A stretch of 8,332 nucleotides of DNA from contig JAPLTI010000156.1 of the NCBI GenBank assembly GCA_026398285.1, forward strand, positions 1-8,332, given 5' to 3'. The notes under the pieces were generated by a model. It was given only the letters and a program-made list of their open reading frames with translations. It had not been told where the DNA came from and ran no database searches. Within the stretch, counting starts at the first letter, position 1. Each line of letters begins with the position of its first letter. Below are positions 1 to 7,439 of this stretch, piece by piece. This stretch comes from Verrucomicrobiota bacterium (lineage in GTDB: Bacteria > Verrucomicrobiota > Verrucomicrobiia > Chthoniobacterales > Terrimicrobiaceae). The position numbers and the translations under genes are program-made.

Positions 1-382
1 GGTTGAGGATCGTATCCATCATGCCCGGCATCGAGTCGCGGGCGCCGGAGCGCACGGCCACGAGGAGCGGGAAGCCCTTGGCATCGCCGAATTTCGTGCC
101 CATGATTTTTTCCATGTTGCGCACGCCGGCTTCCATCTGGGACTGGAGTTCCTTCGGATAGGTCTTTTTGTTGTCGTAGAAATAAGTGCAGACCTCTGTG
201 GTGATCGTGAAGCCGGGAGGCACTGGGAGGCCGATGCGGGTCATCTCGGCGAGGTTGGCTCCTTTGCCGCCGAGGAGGGATTTCATTTTTCCGTCGCCGT
301 CGGCTTTTGCGGCTCCGAATGTGTAAACGTATTTGCCCTTTTTCGGGGCTGCGCTGTTAGTGGACTTGGTGGTTTTTGCCAT
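1..382 (-). CDS. ppdK: Pyruvate, phosphate dikinase, N-terminal part (runs off left edge)
   Basis: Reading the minus strand from the ATG at 382-380 gives 127 codons without a stop, and the gene continues beyond base 1. The enzyme interconverts pyruvate + ATP + Pi and PEP + AMP + PPi in the cytoplasm. The visible part is the start of the ATP-grasp nucleotide-binding domain. It has the motif LLGGKGANLAEM near residues 36-47, the stretch GLPVPPGFTI near 51-60, and the PPDK signature VRSGARDSMPGMMDTILN at 110-127. The family is therefore recognisable, and the wording SGARDSMPGMMDT favours PPDK over PEP synthase. About 16 Lys/Thr/Ser-rich residues precede the conserved start of the domain. No Shine-Dalgarno sequence precedes the ATG. 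The gene is divergent from the ROK kinase gene and has its own likely promoter at 397-424. The central phosphohistidine and C-terminal PEP-binding domains lie outside the window and cannot be checked. Confidence 0.95.
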   Translation of the reverse strand, partial: MAKTTKSTNSAAPKKGKYVYTFGAAKADGDGKMKSLLGGKGANLAEMTRIGLPVPPGFTITTEVCTYFYDNKKTYPKELQSQMEAGVRNMEKIMGTKFGDAKGFPLLVAVRSGARDSMPGMMDTILN

Positions 383-396
383 AAAATGGGACGGAA

Positions 397-424
397 GGTT
401 TAGCAAATGGTTTCATGCTGTCAA
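397..424 (-). promoter_or_regulatory. Probable sigma-70-type promoter of ppdK
   Basis: On the minus strand a perfect -35 hexamer TTGACA (424-419) is followed after 16 bases by TAAACC (402-397). A TG lies one base upstream of it (TGCTAAACC), giving an extended -10. Transcription would start near 390, leaving a leader of only about 8-10 bases before the ATG at 382. The -35 match is strong, the -10 hexamer is weak, and no start has been mapped. Confidence 0.5.
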
Positions 425-442
425 CGCGATGCGTGCTGTGAA
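416..442. repeat. Direct repeat TGCTGT(C/G)AA, two copies 18 bp apart
   Basis: TGCTGTCAA at 416-424 and TGCTGTGAA at 434-442 are 9-bp near-identical direct repeats 18 bp apart. The first copy coincides with the -35 element of the ppdK promoter, and a short inverted repeat ACGC-GAT-GCGT (424-434) lies between them. The position suits a regulator site in the divergent ppdK/ROK promoter region. That function is inference; two short copies can also arise by chance. Confidence 0.35.
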
Positions 443-453
443 TTTGGAATTTG
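440..453. repeat. Tandem heptamer GAATTTG x2
   Basis: GAATTTG occurs twice head to tail at 440-446 and 447-453. It is followed by a small inverted repeat TGAA-CATT-TTCA at 454-465. This is the AT-rich core of the divergent intergenic region. It might help DNA bending or regulator binding, but no known motif is recognised. Confidence 0.35.
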
Positions 454-468
454 TGAACATTTTCAAAA

Positions 469-500
469 TTGGCATTTCTTTTAGCTCGGCATTGGATAAA
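469..500 (+). promoter_or_regulatory. Possible promoter of the ROK kinase gene
   Basis: TTGGCA (469-474) matches five of six bases of a -35 box. The -10 is unclear: TTGGAT (492-497, spacing 17) or GATAAA (495-500, spacing 20) are the best candidates, and both are weak. Either would start transcription about 10-17 bases before the ATG at 521, which lacks a Shine-Dalgarno sequence. Confidence 0.25.
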
Positions 501-520
501 AAGCGCCTTCCCACCATCCC

Positions 521-1558
521 ATGAAAACCATCTTTATCGGCACAGACAGCGGCGCAACCACCTCGAAGACCTGCGGGGTCTACGAAGACGGCACGCCGGT
601 CACCTTGAATCTCGCGCAGAGTTCCACAAACGCCCAACTCGGCACCAAGGCTGTGGTCGATGGTTGGATCGAGGGCGTGGAAAAATTTCTCGCGGAAAAC
701 AACCTCGCTTGGGATCAGGTAAAGGGAGTCGGGCTCGCGATTCCCGGTCCCTACCTCGCTTATGGCGTGCTGGACCGCACAGCGAACCTCCCGGCGAGCT
801 TCGAGGGTTGGAATTTTGTTTCCGATTATTCAGCGGCCATCGAAAGCCGTGCCGGCCGAAAAATCCCGCTCGTGGCAGGCAACGACGGCAACTACGGCGG
901 AGTCGCTGAAGCTGCGAAAGTGCGCGGCGACAAAAAAGCGGGCGTCATCATGCTCGCGCCGGGTTCGGGTTTGGGTGCCGCCTACATTAGTCCCGAAGGC
1001 CTGCCGCTCGAGGGCGACACGCTGGCCGGCATGGAGGCGGGTCACATGCCTTCGCCGCTGCATTTGCTCGGTCTTCCTGTATTCAAATGCGGCTGCGGAC
1101 GCGACTGGGGCTGCGTGGAAGCCTATGCCAGCATTTCCGGTCTGGCTCAGTATTTGGAACATCTCTTGCCGAAGCATCCCGACCATGAGTTCCACCGCTC
1201 CGACAAGCCGTTGAAGGAAAAAACGCTCTCGCTCCGCACTCTCGCGCAAAAAGGCGACGCCTTGGCGCTCGAGATTTTTGATTTTCAAGCCAAGGCGCTG
1301 GGAATCCATGTCGCGAATCTTTCCATGGCGTTGGATGCCGAGTTTGTGGTGATCGGCGGGGGACTCATCGATCCGCATTCCACGACCGGGGAATTCCGCG
1401 CCCGATACCTCGGTGGAATCCTCGCCGCCGCCCAGCCGTGGCTTTTCCCCGTGCAGCGACGCACCATGAAAATCGTTCCGGCGACCATGGGCGAGCTTTC
1501 GCAAGCTGTCGGGGCAGCGCTCGTCGCGCTCTACACATCCCGCAAAAACGCGGCCTGA
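521..1558 (+). CDS. ROK-family sugar kinase (glucokinase-like)
   Basis: The protein has 345 residues, a little longer than the usual 300-320 for ROK kinases. The N-terminal phosphate-binding motif is GTDSGATTSK (7-16), a variant of the common DxGGT. GLAIPGP follows at 71-77. AGNDGNYGGVAEA (119-131) carries the catalytic aspartate D122, and LAPGSGLGAA (145-154) the second phosphate-binding loop. The zinc site typical of ROK proteins is visible as H175 (EAGH) plus C190, C192 and C198, followed by E200. VIGGGL at 277-282 is the adenosine-binding glycine motif. There is no N-terminal helix-turn-helix, so this is an enzyme rather than a ROK repressor. It most likely phosphorylates glucose or a related hexose with ATP in the cytoplasm; the sugar cannot be settled from sequence. 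The Cys cluster has one residue more than usual. The next gene, leuB, is 59 bases downstream and seems to have its own promoter, so an operon with it is doubtful. Confidence 0.88.
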   Translation: MKTIFIGTDSGATTSKTCGVYEDGTPVTLNLAQSSTNAQLGTKAVVDGWIEGVEKFLAENNLAWDQVKGVGLAIPGPYLAYGVLDRTANLPASFEGWNFVSDYSAAIESRAGRKIPLVAGNDGNYGGVAEAAKVRGDKKAGVIMLAPGSGLGAAYISPEGLPLEGDTLAGMEAGHMPSPLHLLGLPVFKCGCGRDWGCVEAYASISGLAQYLEHLLPKHPDHEFHRSDKPLKEKTLSLRTLAQKGDALALEIFDFQAKALGIHVANLSMALDAEFVVIGGGLIDPHSTTGEFRARYLGGILAAAQPWLFPVQRRTMKIVPATMGELSQAVGAALVALYTSRKNAA

Positions 1559-1570
1559 AGCCATCCAAAA

Positions 1571-1594
1571 GTCGCCGCGCTTGATTCAGGCGAC
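1571..1594 (+). other. Short inverted repeat between the ROK gene and leuB
   Basis: GTCGCC (1571-1576) and GGCGAC (1589-1594) form a perfect 6-bp stem around a 12-base loop, 13 bases after the ROK stop codon. There is no T tract behind it, so it does not qualify as an intrinsic terminator. It may stabilise the 3' end of the ROK mRNA. It overlaps the candidate leuB promoter. Confidence 0.3.
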
Positions 1595-1609
1595 GCCAAA
1601 AGATATACC
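1581..1609 (+). promoter_or_regulatory. Probable leuB promoter giving a leaderless or near-leaderless mRNA
   Basis: TTGATT (1581-1586) and TATACC (1604-1609) are separated by exactly 17 bases, and each matches four of six consensus bases. Transcription would begin about 1615-1618, essentially at the leuB ATG at 1618. The absence of a Shine-Dalgarno sequence (the bases before ATG read CCTGCCGCC) fits a leaderless mRNA. No transcript data are available here. Confidence 0.4.
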
Positions 1610-1617
1610 CTGCCGCC

Positions 1618-2721
<1,104 letters not shown>

Positions 2722-2732
2722 AAAACTAAATC

Positions 2733-2762
2733 TTGACGCCAGTCTCGATCGAAATGAATCAT
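2733..2762 (+). promoter_or_regulatory. Possible promoter of the mre cluster
   Basis: TTGACG (2733-2738, five of six matches to a -35) is followed after 18 bases by AATCAT (2757-2762, four of six matches to a -10). It starts 12 bases past the leuB stop codon and would give a leader of nearly 90 bases before mreB. It is plausible because mreB begins the elongasome cluster, but the -10 is imperfect and read-through from leuB cannot be excluded. Confidence 0.35.
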
Positions 2763-2800
2763 TCCCCTCTCACCAACATTTTGGCGCATCACCTGTCGCC

Positions 2801-2818
2801 GAAGGCTGTTCCGCCTTC
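2801..2818 (+). other. Hairpin in the mreB leader
   Basis: GAAGGC (2801-2806) pairs perfectly with GCCTTC (2813-2818) across the loop TGTTCC. It lies in the 135-base leuB-mreB gap, about 40 bases before the mreB ATG. No U tract follows, so it is not a standard terminator. It could be an mRNA-stabilising or regulatory leader structure, or a weak end for the leuB transcript. Confidence 0.3.
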
Positions 2819-2856
2819 CTCGTCCGGTCGCTCCACCAACTTTTCCATAACATTCG

Positions 2857-3894
2857 ATGTTTGATAATCTTCTGGGACTCTTTTCAAGCGACATAGGCAT
2901 TGATCTGGGGACCGCCAACACTCTGGTCTTCGTAAAAGACCAAGGTATCGTTCTGCGTGAACCTTCTGTCGTGGCCGTGCAACAGGGCACCAACCGCGTT
3001 CTTGCCGTCGGCAACGAAGCGAAGCGAATGCTCGGCCGCACGCCTGGCAACATCGTCGCCATTCGTCCCTTGAAAGACGGCGTGATCGCGGATTTCGAGA
3101 TCACCGAAGCCATGCTCCGCCACTTCATCAGCAAGGTGCACAACCGCCGCCGCATGGTTCGTCCGCGCGTAGTTGTTGCCGTGCCCAGTGGTATTACGGA
3201 GGTCGAAAAACGGGCCGTGAAAGACTCCGCCACTCATGCCGGCGCGCGCGAGGTTTATTTGATCGAAGAACCCATGGCTGCGGCCATCGGCGTGGGACTT
3301 CCTGTCCAAGATGCCGCTGGCAACATGATCGTGGACATCGGCGGTGGAACGACCGAAGTCGCACTCATCTCGCTCTCAGGAATTGTTTTCAGCCGCAGCG
3401 TTCGTGTGGCGGGTGATGAACTCGACGAGGCCATCACGAACTACATGAAGCGCGCCTACAATCTCATGATCGGCGAGCGCACAGCCGAGGAGATCAAGAT
3501 CAAGATTGGCTCGGCCTACAAATTGGAAAAAGAAGTCGGGCTCGAAGTGAAAGGTCGCGACCTTGTCGCAGGTCTTCCGAAAACCATTTCCATATCCTCA
3601 CAGGAAATCCGCGAGGCCCTCATGGAGCCTCTCTCCACCATTGTGGACTCCGTTCGCATTACACTCGAGCGCTGCCCTCCCGAGTTGTCCGCCGACCTTG
3701 TCGATCGCGGCCTTGTGCTTGCTGGCGGCGGAGCGCTCCTGCGCGGGTTGGACCGCCTGATCGCCGAGGCGACCGGGCTTCCTGTGCATGTCGCGGAAGA
3801 TCCGCTCAGCGCCGTGGCCGAAGGCACGGGTCGCGCGCTCACGGAGTTGAAATTCCTCAAAGCCGTCTCAGCGGAGCGTCCGCACGGGCGTTGA
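2857..3894 (+). CDS. mreB: Rod shape-determining protein MreB
   Basis: MreB is the bacterial actin homologue that forms membrane-bound ATP-dependent filaments and guides side-wall synthesis. The 345 residues fit the family length. In order, an amphipathic N-terminal stretch MFDNLLGLFSSD (1-12) would anchor the filament to the membrane, as in Gram-negative MreB. Phosphate-1 motif DIGIDLGTANTLV is at 12-24. AVPSGITEVEKRA is at 108-120. Connect-1 IEEPMAAAIG is at 136-145. Phosphate-2 motif VDIGGGTTEVALIS is at 159-172, and the adenosine motif LAGGGALLRGLD at 288-299. Nothing essential is missing. The ATG at 2857 is chosen because it supplies the amphipathic helix directly before the first strand; no Shine-Dalgarno sequence precedes it. 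It leads the cluster mreB-mreC-mreD-mrdA, but a 40-base gap with an inverted repeat separates it from mreC. Confidence 0.97.
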   Translation: MFDNLLGLFSSDIGIDLGTANTLVFVKDQGIVLREPSVVAVQQGTNRVLAVGNEAKRMLGRTPGNIVAIRPLKDGVIADFEITEAMLRHFISKVHNRRRMVRPRVVVAVPSGITEVEKRAVKDSATHAGAREVYLIEEPMAAAIGVGLPVQDAAGNMIVDIGGGTTEVALISLSGIVFSRSVRVAGDELDEAITNYMKRAYNLMIGERTAEEIKIKIGSAYKLEKEVGLEVKGRDLVAGLPKTISISSQEIREALMEPLSTIVDSVRITLERCPPELSADLVDRGLVLAGGGALLRGLDRLIAEATGLPVHVAEDPLSAVAEGTGRALTELKFLKAVSAERPHGR

Positions 3895-3910
3895 CCGGAA
3901 TCAAGCGGGT

Positions 3911-3925
3911 GGAAGTTGAACTTCC
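3911..3925 (+). other. Perfect 15-bp inverted repeat between mreB and mreC
   Basis: GGAAGTT-G-AACTTCC is an exact odd-centred palindrome of 7-bp arms. In RNA it would form a 5-bp stem with a 5-base loop, followed closely by CTTTG, a very weak T-rich stretch. It lies in the only real gap of the mreBCD-mrdA run, 10 bases before the mreC ATG. It could tune mreC expression relative to mreB, by mild attenuation or by masking the start. The function is inferred. Confidence 0.4.
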
Positions 3926-3934
3926 TCTTTGTCG

Positions 3935-4744
3935 ATGAACAGACTCAACATGGCACTGGTGGTGGCGGTATTGGCCGTGGCGATTTATTTTTCCACGATC
4001 TCACCGGGTGCCATGCAGTCGATGCAGTCGAGCTTCATGTCGTTGCTCTCGCCTTTTCTCCGCACCGGCAGCGCCGTGCAGGAAAATCTCGGATCCGTCG
4101 GTCGCCGTCTGCAGACGCTCGATGAGCTGGAGGTCGAAAACAAAAAGCTCTCTGTCGAAAACCGCGAACTCCGCGCCGAAAACAATCTCCTCAACGAACT
4201 CGAGGCTGAAAACAACCGCCTCCGCATGGCTCTCGATTTCCGCGAGCGCTCGAGCTTCAAACTCATGCCGGCCCGCATCATCTCGAGGGAGTCCTCCACA
4301 TGGTGGAACACGATTCGGGTCAACCGCGGATTCGAGGACGGCGTCGAAGCCGATATGCCGGTGGTCACCGACCTCGGCGTTGTGGGAAAAACCACCACGG
4401 TCTCGAAAAATGAATCCATCGTTGTGCTCATCACCGATGAAACCTGTCGCATCGCGGCCAAGATCGACGGCACGCGCGAGCAAGGCATCATCACGGGCCT
4501 CCGTGTTCAGGAAAAAGCCGCCGAAGGCCTGTTGCAGATGAATTTTCTCTCCAAGAGTGCGAAGATTTCACCCGCCCAGCAGGTGCTGACCGCGGGCGTC
4601 GCGCATGGATCCTTCCCTCCGGGTCTTGTGATTGGACGCATCAAGGAATTCCGCCTCCGCGCCCTCGACGGCCAGGCCATCGTCGAGCCTGCGGTGAACC
4701 TCGCCTCGGTCGAAGATGTTTTTGTGCTGATCGGCAAAAAATGA
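3935..4744 (+). CDS. mreC: Rod shape-determining protein MreC
   Basis: MreC is a bitopic inner-membrane protein whose periplasmic part binds PBP2 and links MreB to the wall-synthesis machinery. From the ATG at 3935 it has 269 residues. A TTG two codons earlier (3929) would add only two residues and is less likely. A short cytoplasmic start is followed by a membrane helix at about 6-21 (MALVVAVLAVAIYFST). A coiled coil follows at about 60-100, in which V/A-E-N recurs every seven residues (VENKKLS, VENRELR, AENNLLN). The periplasmic double beta-barrel domain then runs from about 108 to the end. It includes RVNRGFEDGVEADMPVV (128-144), GVVGKTT (148-154), LITDETCRIAAKI (165-177) and GVAHGSFPPGLVIG (221-234), all typical of MreC. 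The gene overlaps mreD by four bases (ATGA), which indicates translational coupling. It is complete. Confidence 0.95.
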   Translation: MNRLNMALVVAVLAVAIYFSTISPGAMQSMQSSFMSLLSPFLRTGSAVQENLGSVGRRLQTLDELEVENKKLSVENRELRAENNLLNELEAENNRLRMALDFRERSSFKLMPARIISRESSTWWNTIRVNRGFEDGVEADMPVVTDLGVVGKTTTVSKNESIVVLITDETCRIAAKIDGTREQGIITGLRVQEKAAEGLLQMNFLSKSAKISPAQQVLTAGVAHGSFPPGLVIGRIKEFRLRALDGQAIVEPAVNLASVEDVFVLIGKK

Positions 4745-5295
4745 ACAAAACCCTCATCGATCTGGCAGCATTGTTCGCGGGTGTCGTTCTGGCATTCATC
4801 ATTCAGGACGCGCTTCCTCCCATGACGGATCTCCACGGCGCCCATGTTTTGCTGGTGCCCATGGTTTTTTGTTTTGCCGCCATGGTGATGCCATTTGCTG
4901 CAATGCTAGCGGCGGCATTTTACACAGGCTTTCTCAGCGACCTCATGTATTTGCATGTCGTCGGTGGAAAGGTTGAAATTCCTCTTGGCTCGTCTATCGT
5001 TTTTTTTGTGATTCTCGGGAGCATCGCCAGTGGATTTCAGCCAGCCATGAAGAGCCGCAATGTTGGGCCCTTTGTGGTTTTGAGCGGTGTCGGAACCTCC
5101 GCCTACCTGCTCCTTCAATTTTTAACCATTACCTTGCAACGCGGCGGCTTCCTCTGGGAACCCTCCGTGTCATGGCGCATCCTCGCGCCAGGCCTCATGG
5201 CCGCGCTCATTGCACCTCTGTTCTACTGGACTCTGTCGCAAATCGACCGCTTAATCCCTGATGGCTCGCGTAAAATGAGACCCATCAATCGATGA
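4741..5295 (+). CDS. mreD: Rod shape-determining membrane protein MreD (by context and topology)
   Basis: The 184-residue protein is strongly hydrophobic. About five membrane segments can be drawn, near residues 5-23, 36-65 (possibly two helices), 84-99, 108-131 and 145-165. The C-terminus is short and basic. Length, topology, and placement between mreC and the PBP2 gene identify it as MreD, the poorly conserved polytopic partner of MreC in the elongasome. A few short features agree with the family, such as the LSDLM segment (65-69) after the second helical region. No catalytic motif is expected. Its start overlaps the mreC stop and its stop overlaps the mrdA start, both as ATGA, so it sits inside a tightly coupled translation unit. 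Sequence motifs alone would not prove the call. Confidence 0.85.
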   Translation: MNKTLIDLAALFAGVVLAFIIQDALPPMTDLHGAHVLLVPMVFCFAAMVMPFAAMLAAAFYTGFLSDLMYLHVVGGKVEIPLGSSIVFFVILGSIASGFQPAMKSRNVGPFVVLSGVGTSAYLLLQFLTITLQRGGFLWEPSVSWRILAPGLMAALIAPLFYWTLSQIDRLIPDGSRKMRPINR

Positions 5296-7439
5296 AGCGC
5301 ACCCGGCCTGGATCACGCATTATTTTTCTCGGGTTGCTCATCCTTTTGAGCTTCGGCGGCATTCTTCTCCGGTTGTGGAATGTCCAGATCGTGCGCGGCT
5401 CGGAATACGCTTCGAAGATCAATACCAACTCGCAAGTGACCGTCCGCCTGCCTGCCGTCCGTGGCGAAATCCTCGACCGGAATGGCATCAAGCTCGTGGA
5501 AAACCGCGCCAGCTTCGAAGTGGATTTCTACCTGCCCGACATGGTGCGCGCCTACCGCGAGAGCAAGGGCAGCGTGCCCATCACGACCTACCGTGGCCGC
5601 GTGCACAACATGCCGCGAGATCTCAAGGAGGCGGATGTCGTAAAAATCGTCTCCGAGACCGTCATTCCACGCATGGAAGAGCTCGGAGTGGCGAGGGACT
5701 ACAATGCCAACGCCCTTCAAATCCACTACCGCACGAATCGCGAGGTGCCTTACAACTACCGTCAGGATTTGGACTTCGAAGAGATGGCGATTTTCTCTGA
5801 GAAAAACCTCGGCCTCGCCGGCGTGAATGTGAGCGTGAAGCCGGTTCGTTGGTATGTTTACGGATCCATGGCATCTCACCTGCTTGGCTATGTCGGCTCC
5901 CCGCACGAACTCGATAAACTCCCCGACCTTCGCGATTTCAATTTCTACGAACCCGATGTTGAGGGCAAAACCCAGCTCGAGCTTTTTCTCAACGAGCAGC
6001 TCAAAGGCAAGGCCGGCGCACGCATCCTTCAGCGAAATGCCAAGGGCGTCATCGAGGGCGAGGTCGGTCGCCGCGAGCCGGTGCAGGGCAACAACGCTTA
6101 TCTGACCATCGATGCAAAAATCCAATACATCGCCGAGCAGGCCTTGCGCGTCGTTGGTCGAGGCGCCGCCGTGGTCGTCGATCCCCGGAATGGCGATATC
6201 CTCGCCATGGCATCAGTCCCCTCGTATGATCCCAATGTGTTCATCCCATCCATTCCCGCCTCGAAGTGGACAGAGATCAACAAGGACGAGACCAATCCCC
6301 TCGTGAACCGCGCCATCAGTGCCTACGCGCCCGGTTCGACCTACAATGGCCTCGAAGACGCGCTCAAGGTTTCCTGCAACGCCTATTTCTACCAATTTGG
6401 AAATGCCGCCGGCATCGAGCAGATCGTCGCCATGGGCAATATGCTCGGTCTCGGTCAAAAATCGGGCATCCCCGTGTCGGGCGAATCACCCGGTGTTCTT
6501 CCCGGCCCGGAGTGGCTCTCCGCCATCAACCCCCGCGCCCGCTGGTCGAACGGCCTCACCGCCAACACAGCCATCGGCCAGGGGGATGTTCTGGCATCCC
6601 CACTCCAGATGGCCATGGTGACTGCGGCCGTTGCGAATGGCGGCACGGTTTACTACCCCCGTCTCGTCGACCGCATTGTTGATCAGACTGGCAAGACCAT
6701 ATCCCAAGAGCCTCCACGCATCCGCGCAAACATCGTCACCGATGGCGGCATCACTCAGGATCAGATCAATCATGTCCGCAAAGGCATGTGGGAGGTCGTC
6801 AACGAAGGAGGCGGCACGGCGGGCCGCGCAGCGAACCCCAAAATGATCACGGCTGGCAAAACAGGCACCGCCCAGTTCTGGCGCTCGGGAAAAAAAGACA
6901 ACCACACCTGGTTCATTTCCTTCGCTCCCTACGACAATCCCGAATATGTTGTCGTCGTGTTCGTGCAAGGCGCAAAGTCCGGCGGCGGGGTCTCCGCACC
7001 CATCGCAGCGAAAATTCTCGAGGGAATCCAAAAATACAAATCCGGCGAGGAGGATGTGCAACTCGCCGCCCTTGAGCCGGCCAAAGGCAATTTCCTCTTC
7101 ACCGAGAGCGTGAATTTTGACCGCGAGGTCGCCGCCTCCACAAAGCTTTTTGATGACGGCGAGACCGCCGAGAGTCCCTCCGCCGCCGCCCAGGAAAACC
7201 GGCCGAATGCCTCTCCCAATGTGCGTGAGGAGGCCGATGCCGCAGGACGGGTCAAAAACAAAACCAAGCCGAAGACCGCCGATTCCGAGGCCCCCGCACC
7301 GAAGCCCGAACCCGCCACTCCAGTTTCCACCCCCAAACCGAACCCCATCCAGAACATCTTCAATTTCATCGGAGGTAAGCGGGAGAATTCCAGCGGCTCT
7401 GACCAAAAGAAAAAACCCGAAAAGCCACCGGCCCGATGA
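5292..7439 (+). CDS. mrdA: Penicillin-binding protein 2 (elongasome transpeptidase) with damaged SxxK motif
   Basis: PBP2 cross-links peptidoglycan in the periplasm during elongation. A short basic N-terminus leads into a membrane anchor at about 9-27. The PBP dimerisation domain follows, with RGEILDRNG at 57-65 and LLGYVG at 197-202. The transpeptidase domain starts near 268 (AYLTIDAKIQ). GAAVVVDPRNGDILAMAS (291-308), the SxN motif S361-C-N363, the G-Q-G region at 429-431 and KTGTAQ (523-528) are all present. The active-site segment APGSTYN has S349, but residue 352 is Asn instead of the general-base Lys. Only 12 residues separate S349 from S361, against about 57 in E. coli PBP2, so about 45 residues including that Lys are missing in frame. 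Residues about 581-715 form a disordered Pro/Lys/Glu/Ala-rich tail that raises the length to 715 against roughly 630 usually. It is coupled to mreD by an ATGA overlap. As written the transpeptidase should be inactive, unless the gap is an assembly error. Confidence 0.93.
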   Translation: MKRTRPGSRIIFLGLLILLSFGGILLRLWNVQIVRGSEYASKINTNSQVTVRLPAVRGEILDRNGIKLVENRASFEVDFYLPDMVRAYRESKGSVPITTYRGRVHNMPRDLKEADVVKIVSETVIPRMEELGVARDYNANALQIHYRTNREVPYNYRQDLDFEEMAIFSEKNLGLAGVNVSVKPVRWYVYGSMASHLLGYVGSPHELDKLPDLRDFNFYEPDVEGKTQLELFLNEQLKGKAGARILQRNAKGVIEGEVGRREPVQGNNAYLTIDAKIQYIAEQALRVVGRGAAVVVDPRNGDILAMASVPSYDPNVFIPSIPASKWTEINKDETNPLVNRAISAYAPGSTYNGLEDALKVSCNAYFYQFGNAAGIEQIVAMGNMLGLGQKSGIPVSGESPGVLPGPEWLSAINPRARWSNGLTANTAIGQGDVLASPLQMAMVTAAVANGGTVYYPRLVDRIVDQTGKTISQEPPRIRANIVTDGGITQDQINHVRKGMWEVVNEGGGTAGRAANPKMITAGKTGTAQFWRSGKKDNHTWFISFAPYDNPEYVVVVFVQGAKSGGGVSAPIAAKILEGIQKYKSGEEDVQLAALEPAKGNFLFTESVNFDREVAASTKLFDDGETAESPSAAAQENRPNASPNVREEADAAGRVKNKTKPKTADSEAPAPKPEPATPVSTPKPNPIQNIFNFIGGKRENSSGSDQKKKPEKPPAR

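Noticed and set aside
830..1564. 244-codon minus-strand frame opposite the ROK gene
   Set aside because: It is a shadow of a GC-rich gene; the translation shows no recognisable domain and the plus strand has all ROK motifs.
1571..1610. Intrinsic terminator after the ROK gene
   Set aside because: A 6-bp stem is present but there is no T tract, and the loop is long.
2754..2864. 36-codon open frame in the mreB leader ending across the mreB start, as a leader peptide
   Set aside because: Its ATG would lie at the -10 of the best promoter, its codon use is not gene-like, and the long frame from 2576 to 2896 is also open there, so openness carries little weight.
3929..3934. TTG at 3929 as the mreC start
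   Set aside because: It adds only two residues and has no Shine-Dalgarno support; the ATG at 3935 is more likely.
6486..7406. 306-codon minus-strand frame opposite mrdA
   Set aside because: It is a Gly-rich shadow of the PBP2 transpeptidase domain and tail, with no coherent protein features.
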